From Carya illinoinensis (Eukaryota; Streptophyta; Magnoliopsida; Fagales; Juglandaceae): 64,000 nt of DNA. Positions 35,563-46,400 of this stretch are shown piece after piece. Under the pieces are notes generated by a model. It worked only from the letters and a program-made list of their open reading frames with translations, was not told the origin of the DNA and searched no databases. Where the stretch lies: positions 43,703,520-43,767,519 of the forward strand of contig NC_056762.1 of assembly GCF_018687715.1 (NCBI RefSeq), in the 5' to 3' direction. Every line of letters starts with the position of its first letter. Position 1 is the stretch's first letter. The position numbers were made by a program, and so were the translations under genes.

Positions 35563-35777
35563 ATTCTTTAATGTGGTTGAATTTTTAAGGATGTTTCTTT
35601 TGTGGTCTCTGCTATTGTCAAAACAGGTGGTTCAGAAGCATTTGGCAATTTTGAATAAGCGCACCAAGGGTAGTTGCTCTTGCACGGGCAGGCTCTTTTC
35701 AGTTATTGGGATCGTCGTTCTGGTTTCTGTCATATGGTTGCTGATCAAATATTTGTAATAACAACAATGGCGAACCC

Positions 35778-35782
<5 letters not shown>

Positions 35783-35841
<59 letters not shown>
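35783..35841. repeat. (TC)n microsatellite in SNARE 3'UTR
   Basis: About 29 TC dinucleotides beginning 25 nt after the SNARE stop codon, so probably transcribed in its 3'UTR. Confidence 0.9.
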
Positions 35842-35846
<5 letters not shown>

Positions 35847-36682
35847 ATGTTTTGGTGAGAATTGGCTTGTGTTGTTCTTATGATGATTCTAACAAAATAT
35901 TTGGCTTTATTGTTTTCCTTTGGTGCTTCGTTTGTGAAACGGAATTGTAAATTGCAATTGTAATCGACACAGTAAAATATATGTTTATTTTCTTCTGTCT
36001 GTTTGTCAGTCTTAACAATAGAGGTTTAAGCTACAATCAACCAAATTGCCTATGCAGGTTTTGTATTTTCATATTGTTCAGGGTTACAATATAATTTTCA
36101 AAAGATATTTTATGCTGTCCCCATGTTTAGCAAAAAGTGAAGGAAAAAAGAAGAAGAAGCCATTTCATTGGATTCTTCCCAATGAAGTTCTTAACTTCTT
36201 CCAAATATTTTGGCCTTGAAATCTAATCTCATGAATTTTCATAGATAACGATATAATGTTAGCCAAATGTTAAAATTAGAGACTCTTTCACATCTATTTA
36301 TATCAAAAAATGAATTAAGTAGATTCAAATCACAAATTCCAATATTCAATTAATTCGATAAGCCTCCCCAAAGAGAGAGGAAAAAAAAAAGGTTCTAGCC
36401 CAATACGCCATTGGGCCGAAGTTTGGGCCTCACCCTCGTTATTATCCCCTGCCCAGCAAAGGAGGCCCGGTAAACCTCATATTGGTGATACCCCTGGCTT
36501 TTCTTCTTCGCCCGGGCATGTCATACAGTTTCTGCAGTTAAACCCTAAGATCAAAAATTCACTCTCCGGCTCTCAGGTTCTAATCTTTTCAAATTCCTCT
36601 GTTCATAATTTCCGATCTTAATATATCCAGACAGACACGAACGCATTTGTATATATAGGAAAGAATAAAGAAGAAAGGAAAG
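35842..36682 (+). promoter_or_regulatory. TAF6 promoter region with site II and telo-box motifs
   Basis: Between the SNARE 3'UTR and the TAF6 start are two TGGGCC site II elements (36412-36417 and 36424-36429) and a perfect telo-box AAACCCTAA (36540-36548). In plants this pairing is known from promoters of translation- and growth-related housekeeping genes bound by TCP factors and telo-box binding proteins. No TATA box is obvious. The regulation is inferred. Confidence 0.55.
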
Positions 36683-36812
36683 ATGAGCGATGTCCCAAAG
36701 GAGGCAATTGAGGTCGTTGCACAGAGCATTGGAATTACCAATTTGTCCCCCGATGTTGCCCTCGCTCTCGCTCCCGACGTCGAGTACCGTGTTCGAGAGA
36801 TCATGCAGGTAT

Positions 36813-36844
<32 letters not shown>

Positions 36845-39800
36845 GTAGATATGTGAGAGTTATAGTATGTACCGTGTTGATACTGCTTGAACATTGTAGT
36901 AATCAGAAGTTGCAAGAGCTAGCTTTAGTTCACCCGCTGGTTCTGGGATTAATTGGAGCTGTACAAACCCGTGTTAAAACATTGGATTTTTTTTATACCA
37001 ATATCTAACGCCCGATTGATTAGTGGAAGAAATGGATAAGAATGAAAGTGAGCAACTGAAGTAAATTATATCGTCAAAGAGGGATGAACAGTAAATGGGA
37101 TGGTTTTAGTTTTGAGAGAACATAGATATTGGGGAAGATTTTATTGTCGATGTAGCTTACATGATAATGAAGGGAAAGAAGTTACAATGGAGGGTTTTGA
37201 GACATAGAAGGAAACTAATTAGGTCTTTCATCATCTGAAAATGCAGGAGGCGATTAAATGCATGCGCCACTCAAAGCGGACTAGTCTGACGTCTGATGAT
37301 GTGGATAGTGCACTTAAGTTAAGAAATGTGGAGGTAAGTATTATTAAGTTGGGGTTTTCTTTGCTCGTATTGTTTTGATTGTCGTCTTGTTTATTTTTAT
37401 TCTTTTAAAGATATAAAGACGTGCTTTCTACATGATTTACTCTTTCTTGCTTGTTGTATTTTATATTTTTTTAAATGTTTGATTTGTATTTTATATTTTC
37501 TGCATATGTAGCTTCCACGTAGGTGATAGCTGACATTTGGGTGATCTATTGAACATGTGGGTATTTCGAATTTTAAGTGTGAATTTCTGTTTTAAGGTAT
37601 TTATCTTGTAAAAAATTCATTTACTTGAGTTGTGCCCCTTGCTTTTCTTTTTTTAATGAAATTTAATAAAACAAATTGTGAACTTGTGGGTATACACTTT
37701 GGCTGCCACCTATATATATATATATATATACACATTTATAAGTAATTAGAGAACCTATAATACATATTGACCTCCCAAAAAAAGGATATGCTTTGATTAA
37801 ATTGGAAAATGTTTAACTGCAATTTTCTATTTGGCTTCAATTTTTTCACTTGCATCTTCTCTACCTGCTGCAGCCAATATATGGCTTTACACCTGGAGAT
37901 CCCCTGAGGTTCAAAAGGGCTGTTGGACACAAGGATTTATTCTATATTGATGACAAGGATGTGGAATTTAAAGATGTAAGTATTCAAAAATGACATTGAC
38001 TGTACTGTAAATTATGTTAATTACTTCCTATTGTTCTCTTATTTTTCCTAAATTATACAGGTTATTGAAGCGCCTTTACCAAAAGCACCACTTGATACGT
38101 CAGTTACTGTTCACTGGCTGGCAATTGAAGGTGTTCAACCTGCAATTCCAGAAAATGCTCCAGTTGAAGGTATCTAGCTAAACTTAGGTGCAATATAAGT
38201 GATGAAATGAGGGATCTGTTGCTTGGTTATTGTTTAATCCTAGAATCTCCTAGTCATTACACAAAAGCACTGAATGAGCGTCTCATTTTCTTTCATATTA
38301 AACCTGCTAATCACACACTGTGCTAGACTGCTAGTTCATTTTTGTAACTTCTGACTTGAAAGGGTTTTCTACTGACAAATTTTCTGTTTCATGACTCGCA
38401 TAGTTTGAGCTCTTTCAACTTGTTGTAATTTTTAAATTCATTATATGCTCTAATCTTTATGGCCTTGTTTAATTAATCCAAACTTCTTTAGTTTAAAAGT
38501 TTGATTTGCCCATTGTTGGTGCTTTAGACCTGTATTATGGTTTGTTTGCAGCACTTGCGGCAACTTCTGATGGAAAGAAATCTGAGTACACAGAAGATAG
38601 ACTTCCCATTGACATTAAACTACCTGTTAAGCATGTTCTATCAAGGGAGCTTCAGGTAGCTTCCACATCTCCTAATATATGCATTTCTTTTTGTATTTCA
38701 AACCCGTGACATTTTGTGCCAAATTCTTTTGCTATAGCTGTACTTTGAAAAAATCACAGAACTGACTGTGAATAAGTCTGGCTCTGTCCTCTTCAAACAA
38801 GCATTGTTGAGCTTGGCAACAGATGCAGGACTGCATCCTTTACTTCCGTACTTCACATACTTCATTGCTGATGAGGTGATCTCAAGGCTGAATCTTTTTT
38901 TTACTGCCCATTCTTAGCTTACTTTCGGTTGTAATTTTGCACATTTTGAACTCATATATTCCAATTCATCTCAGGTTACACGTAATTTGAACAATTATTC
39001 TGTCCTGTTTGCTTTGATGCGTGTTGTTCGAAGCCTTCTTCGAAATCCACACATTCATATAGAACCTTATGTAAGTATAATACTCATTTTATTTGGGCCA
39101 ATTATTAATTCACGCACATGTATTACCATTTTGAGCTTTAATGCTGAACTGTCCTCAAGAGAACTATCAGAAGGATTTAGTAGTGCTGTCACATCTTAAA
39201 TGTTAATATAATGCTGTTGTCTTACCACTAGAAAAGTTTAACAAAGAGATAGGAACCCCAAAGAGGTATATTTGGATGATGATATCTGGATGTGTTGATC
39301 TTCATGAAAACTGTTTTACTCAAAAAAACTCCCAAACATGTAGACCCTTGCTCTTGAATGCACAACAGGATGTAAAAAATGATATGGCAAGGAACTTGTT
39401 AATGATTGTTGTTTGATAAATTATCCCATTATTAGGGCTTGTAGCATTTTTTTTGGATAGGTAGCATTTTGAAAAGTGCCTAATTCTGATTTATCTCATT
39501 TCTAGGGTTTATTTATTGTCTATCTACTTATCAAAAAAATTTATTGTCTATCTAATATTGTGCTAATTTTATTCAGCTACACCAATTGATGCCATCTGTT
39601 ATTACATGCCTTGTTGCGAAAAGATTAGGGAATAGGTCTTCTGACAATCATTGGGAGCTTAGGGACTTTACAGCAAACCTGGTTGCTTCAATATGCCAAA
39701 GGTGAAAATTTTCTTGCTGTTTATATTAACAATACAAAACTTGATGAGGAATTAAAATGACCGAGATTATTAGCATTCCGCTTCATTGATATGTCTTTCA

Positions 39801-42661
39801 GTACAATTACACAAGTGCACAATAAACTTCTATATTTTCTACAACTTAGTTGATTGAAAGTTACTCAGGAGTTGGCTTAAGTGGTAAAGGCCTTGGGCTT
39901 GGGGGTATGCTCCCCCCAGGTCTAAGGTTCAAATCTCCTTGGGTACAAACAATCTCTAGGGGCCATCAGACTCTGGGATTTTCCCATTGAATTACCTTAT
40001 GTGCATTTGTGGAAAACTTCTTGCCAAGAGTCTCTGCACTCCTGGGATTAGTCAGGACATTATTCCTATACACCTGGTGCCAATAAAAAATAAAAATAAA
40101 AAAGCATTTTAGTTGAACTTTGCTTAAGAATTTTCTCTCTGCATAAAGATGATATCCATGGTGCCTTATTCTTGTGCTTGTGTGCATGGAATATAAGCAA
40201 GGGTACCTTTTAACTAGCCTAGCCTTCTCTGTCCATGGGACTTAGAATTATGGGTGCATGTGCTGAAATTATAATGACTACTCGGGTTACCTTTCTGTTT
40301 TAGTTTGTTTCTCATGTAAGCTCTATTTGGTGAGATAAAGAGTACTAGCAGATATTGATCCACTTTATTTTTTCTTCTCATTTGAGATAATTTTTATATT
40401 CCTTATTAGTTAAGCTTTTGCAGATTTGGGCATGTTTATCACAACCTTCAGCCACGTGTCACAAGGACTCTGCTCCATGCTTTCTTGGACCCAAACAAAG
40501 CATTGCCTCAACACTTTGGTGCAATTCAAGGGCTAGCAGCCCTTGGACCCAGCGTGGTAACCTCATATCTCAGTGCTTTTCTATGGCAAAAGGAGGATTG
40601 TGGGATAAAGTTGCAGTTTTTGAGGTTGGAAGTATTGTATGGTTCTTTCAAATCAATTTTTGACCAAGGGAAAGAAAGTTTTGTAACAACCATTGACTAT
40701 TTGACGTTTTAACTTTTTCCCGTGGTGTCTATTTTGCATTGGACCACCAATAGCATGTTATACATTTGGTTGCAGTTGCTGTCATATTTGCATGTTTCTT
40801 AATTTCTTCTGCTTTACTTTGAACATCATCTGTTTATGTTGGTTTTGAGCAATTTTTTATACTTCTAAACTCTTAACAGGTTCGTATGCTTATATTACCA
40901 AATCTTGAGCCATATTTGCAACTTCTGGTTCCAGAAATGCTGCTTGAGAAGCAAAAGAATGAGATAAAGAGGCGTGAAGCTTGGCGTGTTTATGGTGCCT
41001 TGCTGGTGAATACATATTGCAATATGACACTGTTTTTTGTTTTATTTTTCTTGAATTTGGTTTATTTTTTGTTTCCTTGGATGTTACATTGACCTAATAA
41101 AGCCATTAACCTTCTAGTGTGCGGCTGGCCAATGCATGTATGATCGGCTCAAGATGTTTCGCACTCTTCTTTTACCACCAACTCGTGCAGTCTGGAAGAT
41201 CAATGGAAAAGTTGTGACTACAATGCGAAGTATGACTTATCTTGTCAAGCTGGCATAAATAAGTATGCAATCCACATACATATTTCATGCATATTTGTAT
41301 GTTCTATGCAGAACATCCCTATGGACCCAACTTATATATAAATAAAAAAAAAAAAAAAAAAAAAAACATCCCTATGGACCCTATATAGTAAGTTTAAAAC
41401 TTTTTGGATGCCATAAGGCTGACTGTTAGGGTAGGATGCAAAGAAACTTATAAGATTGACTTTAAAGGGAAGTGTAATGGTTTATGGTTGATTGTTCTAA
41501 ACAACTCACACTCCAGGGGACCTGAACTTGAGATCTCAAACTCCCCCCCTCCCGAGAAAATGGTTACTTCTTTTTCTTTTTTGGATTTAATTTGCTACTC
41601 ATCATTCCCACACACTACACTTTTTTTTAACTTTTTTTGGTTTTATTATTCCTAAACTAATTGAATTCTTCTACTCATCATCCATACACTATACATTTGA
41701 TAAGAGAATGATTAAAAAAATTATGTGTGGTGTGTCGTGTGTGAGGATGATGAGTAAAATTTTTCTGGAATGGTTGGCTCTAAATATCATTGTGAGGGGA
41801 TCTCAGCAAATGTGTGTGGATGTAGGCATATCTTGTGTGTGCTCATATGAAAACGGTGCTTAAACAACCTAAATGTCATAAGTTCAAGTTACTTATAAAA
41901 AATAAATAAATAAATGTCATAAGTCCAAGTCTTGGGGTGTGCTTGGAAGAATGTTTAATGGCTGGTAGAAGTTTGTAGGAATTAGTTTGATGTTCCTCCC
42001 AGTAAATGATCAAGAGGAAAAAAGGGTGTTATCTATGTTGTTTTGGAAAGTAACGAGTAAATAGAAAACTTCTTATGAATGGAACTTCTTACAGGGTCTC
42101 TGTTGTGTGTGTGTGTGTTACTTGAACCTTTGGAGATGAAATTCATTTGGGCGAGGATAATAGTGACTTATATATTGATTAGAAGCCTTTTGTTTTGTTT
42201 GGAATCTTCATTGACATGTAACCACTGTGTCATATGATTCTTACGACAATGTTCTGCCACCTATTTTTCCTAATCTTCACTATCCACTCTGCATCCTTGT
42301 TAACCTAGATAAACGCAAGGCTAGCACGGACAACTTAATGCAGCAACAACCGCTCAAGAAAATAGCAACTGACAGCACAATGGGTGTAGTACCAATGAAC
42401 TCCATGCAAGGGACAACAGGTGGGTATTCCACTGCTGTAGGAGGTTCCAGCACTGGTTTGTCATCAATGTCTCGGCAGTTACCAGCTGAAAACATTTCTG
42501 GAAGGGAGATTGGTGGTAGAGCGGTAAAAGTTTCTACCGTTCTCTCTCAAGCTTGGAAGGAGGACATGGATGCAGGACATTTGTTGGGATCTTTGTTTGA
42601 ATTTTTTGGTGAAAGTCTGTTTTCTTTTACCCCAAAACCCGAGCTTGCCTTCTTCTTGTGA
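36683..42661 (+). CDS. TAF6: TBP-associated factor 6 (TFIID subunit)
   Basis: Twelve exons: 36683-36808, 37247-37333, 37874-37975, 38061-38169, 38552-38655, 38738-38875, 38975-39070, 39577-39701, 40424-40556, 40880-41005, 41118-41229 and 42309-42661. All junctions are GT-AG and in phase, giving 536 residues. The start [18 protein letters not shown] opens the histone-fold domain (about residues 1-70), which pairs with TAF9. The conserved middle/C-terminal HEAT-repeat domain follows (about 180-370; [37 protein letters not shown]). A Ser/Gln-rich tail ends in [16 protein letters not shown]6 is a core subunit of TFIID in RNA polymerase II initiation in the nucleus. Intron 8 hosts a SINE; introns 7 and 11 host tiny retroposon tails and a MITE. 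The gene converges with FtsZ1. Confidence 0.95.
39441..39470 (-). mobile_element. Ultra-short retroposon tail in TAF6 intron 7 (first)
   Basis: The 10-bp direct repeat GTAGCATTTT (39441-39450 and 39461-39470) flanks a 10-nt insert that reads CTATCCAAAA on the minus strand. It is the weakest of the set because the duplication is short. Confidence 0.4.
39512..39553 (+). mobile_element. Ultra-short retroposon tail in TAF6 intron 7 (second)
   Basis: A perfect 14-bp direct repeat TTTATTGTCTATCT (39512-39525 and 39540-39553) flanks the 14-nt insert ACTTATCAAAAAAA. The insert is a short head plus an A tail, as expected of a nearly fully truncated non-LTR insertion. Confidence 0.65.
39864..40103 (+). 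mobile_element. tRNA-derived SINE, second copy, in TAF6 intron 8
   Basis: It has box A-like TTGGCTTAAGTGG (about 39872-39884) and a good box B, GGTTCAAATCTCC (about 39926-39938), then a body similar to 6864-7117 and an A-rich tail (ATAAAAAATAAAAATAAAAAA). The head region GTTGGC..AAGTGGT.AAGGCCTTGG is shared with the first copy. I could not define a clean target duplication. Confidence 0.75.
41312..41381 (+). mobile_element. Short retroposon tail in TAF6 intron 11 (first)
   Basis: A perfect 17-bp direct repeat (41312-41328 and 41365-41381, core CATCCCTATGGACCC) flanks a 36-nt insert: AACTTATATATAAATA followed by about 20 A's. Confidence 0.7.
41663..41765. repeat. Small palindromic MITE in TAF6 intron 11
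   Basis: Inverted ends GAATTCTTCTACTCATCATCC and GGATGATGAGTAAAATTTTTC enclose about 60 bp with CACAC/GTGTG strings. A partial related string (CTACTCATCATTCCCACACACTAC) occurs just upstream at about 41595. Confidence 0.6.
41871..41929 (+). mobile_element. Short retroposon tail in TAF6 intron 11 (second)
   Basis: An 18-bp direct repeat with one mismatch (41871-41888 and 41912-41929, AAATGTCATAAGTYCAAG) flanks the 23-nt insert TTACTTATAAAAAAT followed by AAATAAAT. The head TTACTTAT matches the tail type of the other tiny inserts. Confidence 0.65.
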
Positions 42662-43464
42662 TGAATGCATAATCTACTTGTTCTCAAGAATGTGTAAATT
42701 TACACGAGGGCATTGATGCCAAGCAAATATGAAAGTCATCTGCTAGTAAATGACATGTAGGTCCAATATAGGAAGTTGTATGCAATTTAGTTGTAATTCT
42801 TATGTAAGAAAATTTGCCTACAAATGTGATTCTTTACATTTATCTTACGAGCAAGCCAAGAGGGGGTTCTTTGCACTTATTGACTGAATTCTACTCTCAT
42901 AGACGTTGATTGACAGTTAGAAAAACAGTTCATTACTCTGGAACAAAGGGTTATGAGTTATGGCAACTCATGGAGCTGGAAAGCCAAGATTGGAGGGCAA
43001 GCTCACCCTGTTAAGGTATTCTACTTGGGCTTGCCTTTTTAACTCGAATCTTGTTGGGTGCCTGTGGCCGTTACACGGTCCAATGGTGGAAAGCCAAGAT
43101 TGGAGGGCAAGCAGACCCTGTTTCTCGTTGGTATTTTACAATGAACTTGCTGCTCAACTTCTATCAAAAAGCAGAGAATTTTAACTTACATTGAATCATT
43201 TCCATTGAAAACTGATTCTATCACATAACAATCAATAGTTTTGATCAGAGTAATGCTTTCCAGACTTAAATTTTTTAACAACTTTCTAATTGAGGACTAG
43301 TAGAGAACATGATAAAGAATGAGTACTCCAGGAACCCTAACTACATAAACATGAGTAAACCCTAAAAGAAAGTAACATTTCCATACACTGAGCTTCACGA
43401 TCATTACAGAGCCAGATGAAAAAAGTGGTTGAACCCAAAAAAAATAAAAGAAAAAAAGACGGAG
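42662..43464. other. Convergent 3' spacer between TAF6 and FtsZ1
   Basis: Holds both 3'UTRs. A 25-bp block (GGAAAGCCAAGATTGGAGGG plus CAAGC) occurs twice, near 42976 and 43087. No gene is seen. Confidence 0.6.
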
Positions 43465-46400
43465 TTAAAAGAAGAGCTTTCGCAGAAATGGTCTTGATGG
43501 AACAGTTGACGGCAACGTTGAGGAGTTGAGGGAGAAGGGCATTCCCTTACTTTCTTGGCCCCCTGTAACTTTTTCAATTAGTTTTGCTGCCTTGGGGTCT
43601 GTCAACAGTGTCTTCTGAAAAGACTGCGAGAACCCAGTCGCAATGATAGTAACATGAATCTCTCCATTGTAGCGATCATCCACAACAGCCCCAAATATGA
43701 TGTTAGCAGAAGGATCTGCCAAACTCGTCACAACCTGAAAGAGGTCATTACGTCAACATATGTGCAGATATTAATACATGGCATATGGGGAAACGAAGCA
43801 AAAAACCTGCAAAGAGAGATCCTAGGTTGTTTTTTTTTCCCCCTAAATATTTGGTGAGAAGGCTAAAAGATAGTAAGATACTAGTGGCTGATGTGTCCTC
43901 CACTGTACATAAACCTTTTTGGGACAATTTAGAATAAATCAAATATGAAAATTGAAGCGGCATTTCTGTGCCTTCTCTGAATCTCTGAATTATGCAAACT
44001 GGTTATCAGAGAGAGGAAGCTCTCTCAATTGGCTCAACGGGTAGCACCAAAAAGATTATTCACATTTTGTGCTGTTATAGCACATGGAATACCAAAGAAC
44101 AGAATGAACTTAAACATAAATTGCTTCAAGGGGCATAGGGAAAATCTCATTTCCATTAACCAAAAAAAAAAAAAACCCCAAAAAGAAAAGGCCAAAGTCA
44201 ACTTTACTGATTTCTGGGGATTTCAGGCGTGGTTCTATACAAGAAAATTCACTCTCATTAAATTCAATATTAATCATCCAAACGCAATGCAAAATGATGG
44301 TGAAGTGTGCCTTCTGTAAGAATATAACAACAGAAATCAGTAGCTCATATATTTCTCAAGTACCTGAGACACTCTGTTCACTTCCTGCAGGGTTATGTCC
44401 TTCCCTCCTGTAATATTGTACACTACCCCTGTAGCTGATTCAATTGAGGATCCAATCAGTGGAGCTAAAGTAGCTTGTTCAGCAGCTTCAACTGCACGGT
44501 TTTTGCTGGAGGAAACTCCTACTCCAAGCATTGCAGTTCCCGAGTCTTTCATGACTGCCTTGACATCTGCAAAATCCACATTTACCAGTCCAGGTATCTG
44601 CAAACGAACATTTCAATCTTAATAATATCTTAGAGGAACAGAAAAAAACTTAAAAATATTAGTGTGTATTCGTTGATTATTAGGTAACTAGTAATGAATT
44701 CATTCTATGTTTGATGAGTAGCCATGGGCTAGACTTCTTAAATTAACTGGATTAGAAATGAAGTGTGAAAATACAGTTCAGGTTTCAGAAAACACCCACC
44801 GTGATTATGTCTGAAATTCCTTGCACTCCCTGACGTAGAACATCATCAGCAAGAAGGAAAGCATCCTGAAGGGCTGTCTGCTCATCAGCAATATGCAGGA
44901 GACGGTCATTGGGAATGACTATAAGACTGTCAACATTCTTTTGCAACTTTTCAATAGCCTCCAATGCCTGAAGAGATTTTAATACAATATAATTTGTAAC
45001 TTCAGAAACTTAGTTGCACCATACATATCGCCACAATATTATAAATTATCAGCTTCCTTCATTGTGCTCTTTCTACACTAACATTAGCATGCATATTACA
45101 GCTAAGCAAAGCAACTCATCTACAGTAATTAATAATCGTAAACAGCAAGCTAGAGTTGTTTTTAAAGAACATCTTAAGACATCCTGTCATCCCAAACCCA
45201 GTCAAAGTGGATGGAAGAAGCCTTCAATTACTTTATATATAGATGTGTGTGTGTGCAAGTAAATGAAACAGAAAAAATCATCAATAAATAAAGCAATTCC
45301 ATTTAACAAATGGGAAGAAAAAAAAAAACAAAAAAACAACAACATTTTATTAATGACAATAAGCATATTGCCCAAGTACACGGGATGTATACAATAGTTT
45401 ACAAATAATGAAACTACAGTTCGAAGCGTGATATTCTGTGATACCCCATATAATAAGAATAAAGATAGGTAGTGAATAAGATCCCACATTACTTGGGAAT
45501 GAGAAGTTCTTTCTCTTTATAAGGTTCCAATAGGGCTTCAATTGTATTATTGACTAGTATTTTTGAAGTATAAGTCATGTGATTTGGACATTCTATTGGG
45601 GTATTACAAATGGTATTAGAGTCTATCCCTACAAAAAATGTGGGACTTGAGCCATGCCACCTATAACGGACAGGCTTGACAAGGACATCAGGAATTTAAA
45701 AGGGGGAGATTGTGATAACCCATATGATAAGGATAAGGTAAATGGTGAATGAAATCCCACATTGCTTAGGAATGAAAAGTCTTGCCATTTATAAGGTTCC
45801 AATGGGACTCTAATTGTATCAATGACTAGTCCTTTATGAGTATAAGCTATGTGATTTGAGTCTTCTATTGGGGTAGTACATATTCTGACCATCTAAAGCA
45901 AAATAGAAGAGTCCAAAGCCATGCATATATTTCTCCTATTTGAAACGGGAAAAATACATTTAAAAAGGCATCCAAGTTCATAGGATGTATAAGAGAGTAA
46001 TGCCTTGCTAGAAACAGAAAAAGGAAATCATAGAACCTCAGCCCGTTAAATTTTTTTTTTAATAAAAAAACATAGGACATCTGTGCCTATTGAACTCAAG
46101 AACTGTGGATGACGCATCAAAGCACTTTAAAATATTTGGTTAGGAAATTAGCGACAACAATTTAAGTTTTCCACGATTTCCTGAGTAGACCAAAAGGGCA
46201 CTTGCCTGCAAGGACCTCTTACGTCCTTCAAAGCTGAAAGGATAGGTAACCACACCAACAGTCAAATAACCTGCCTCTTTGGATATCTGGGCAACAACTG
46301 GGGCAGCACCCGACCCCGTTCCTCCACCCATACCAGCAGTTATAAACACAAGATCTGACCCCATGAGAGCATTTGCAATGGCTTCTTTTGATTCCTCCGC

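Larger units (their letters stand above)
28303..35758 (+). pseudogene. SYP5-family Qc-SNARE (SYP51/SYP52-like), exon broken by Copia
   Basis: Coding exons: 28303-28520, 29644-29839, 29941-29990 joined to 35080-35130 (one exon split by the retrotransposon), 35281-35325 and 35627-35758. The N-terminal SYP5 domain begins MALSADSWMKEYNEALKLAD. The Qc SNARE motif starts near EQDEGLGKLEETV and the C-terminal anchor is LFSVIGIVVLVSVIWLLIKYL. Without the insert the length would be about 233 residues, close to Arabidopsis SYP51 (232), which acts in fusion with vacuoles and prevacuolar membranes. The insert comes after residues VVSTK; translation then meets TGA after one more codon, losing most of the SNARE motif and the anchor. 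Intron 29840-29940 has a GC donor (AAAG|GCAAGT). Phases of the first two listed exons disagree unless a micro-exon of 3n+1 nt (family sequence: Thr/Ser-Glu-Lys) lies between them; I could not place it. Substitutions such as RLRVVQK for the usual RLRRVQK hint at relaxed constraint. Confidence 0.88.

Noticed and set aside
39864..40103. tRNA gene suggested by box A and box B
   Set aside because: Only the promoter boxes are tRNA-like; the sequence does not fold into a cloverleaf and continues into a SINE body with an A-rich tail.
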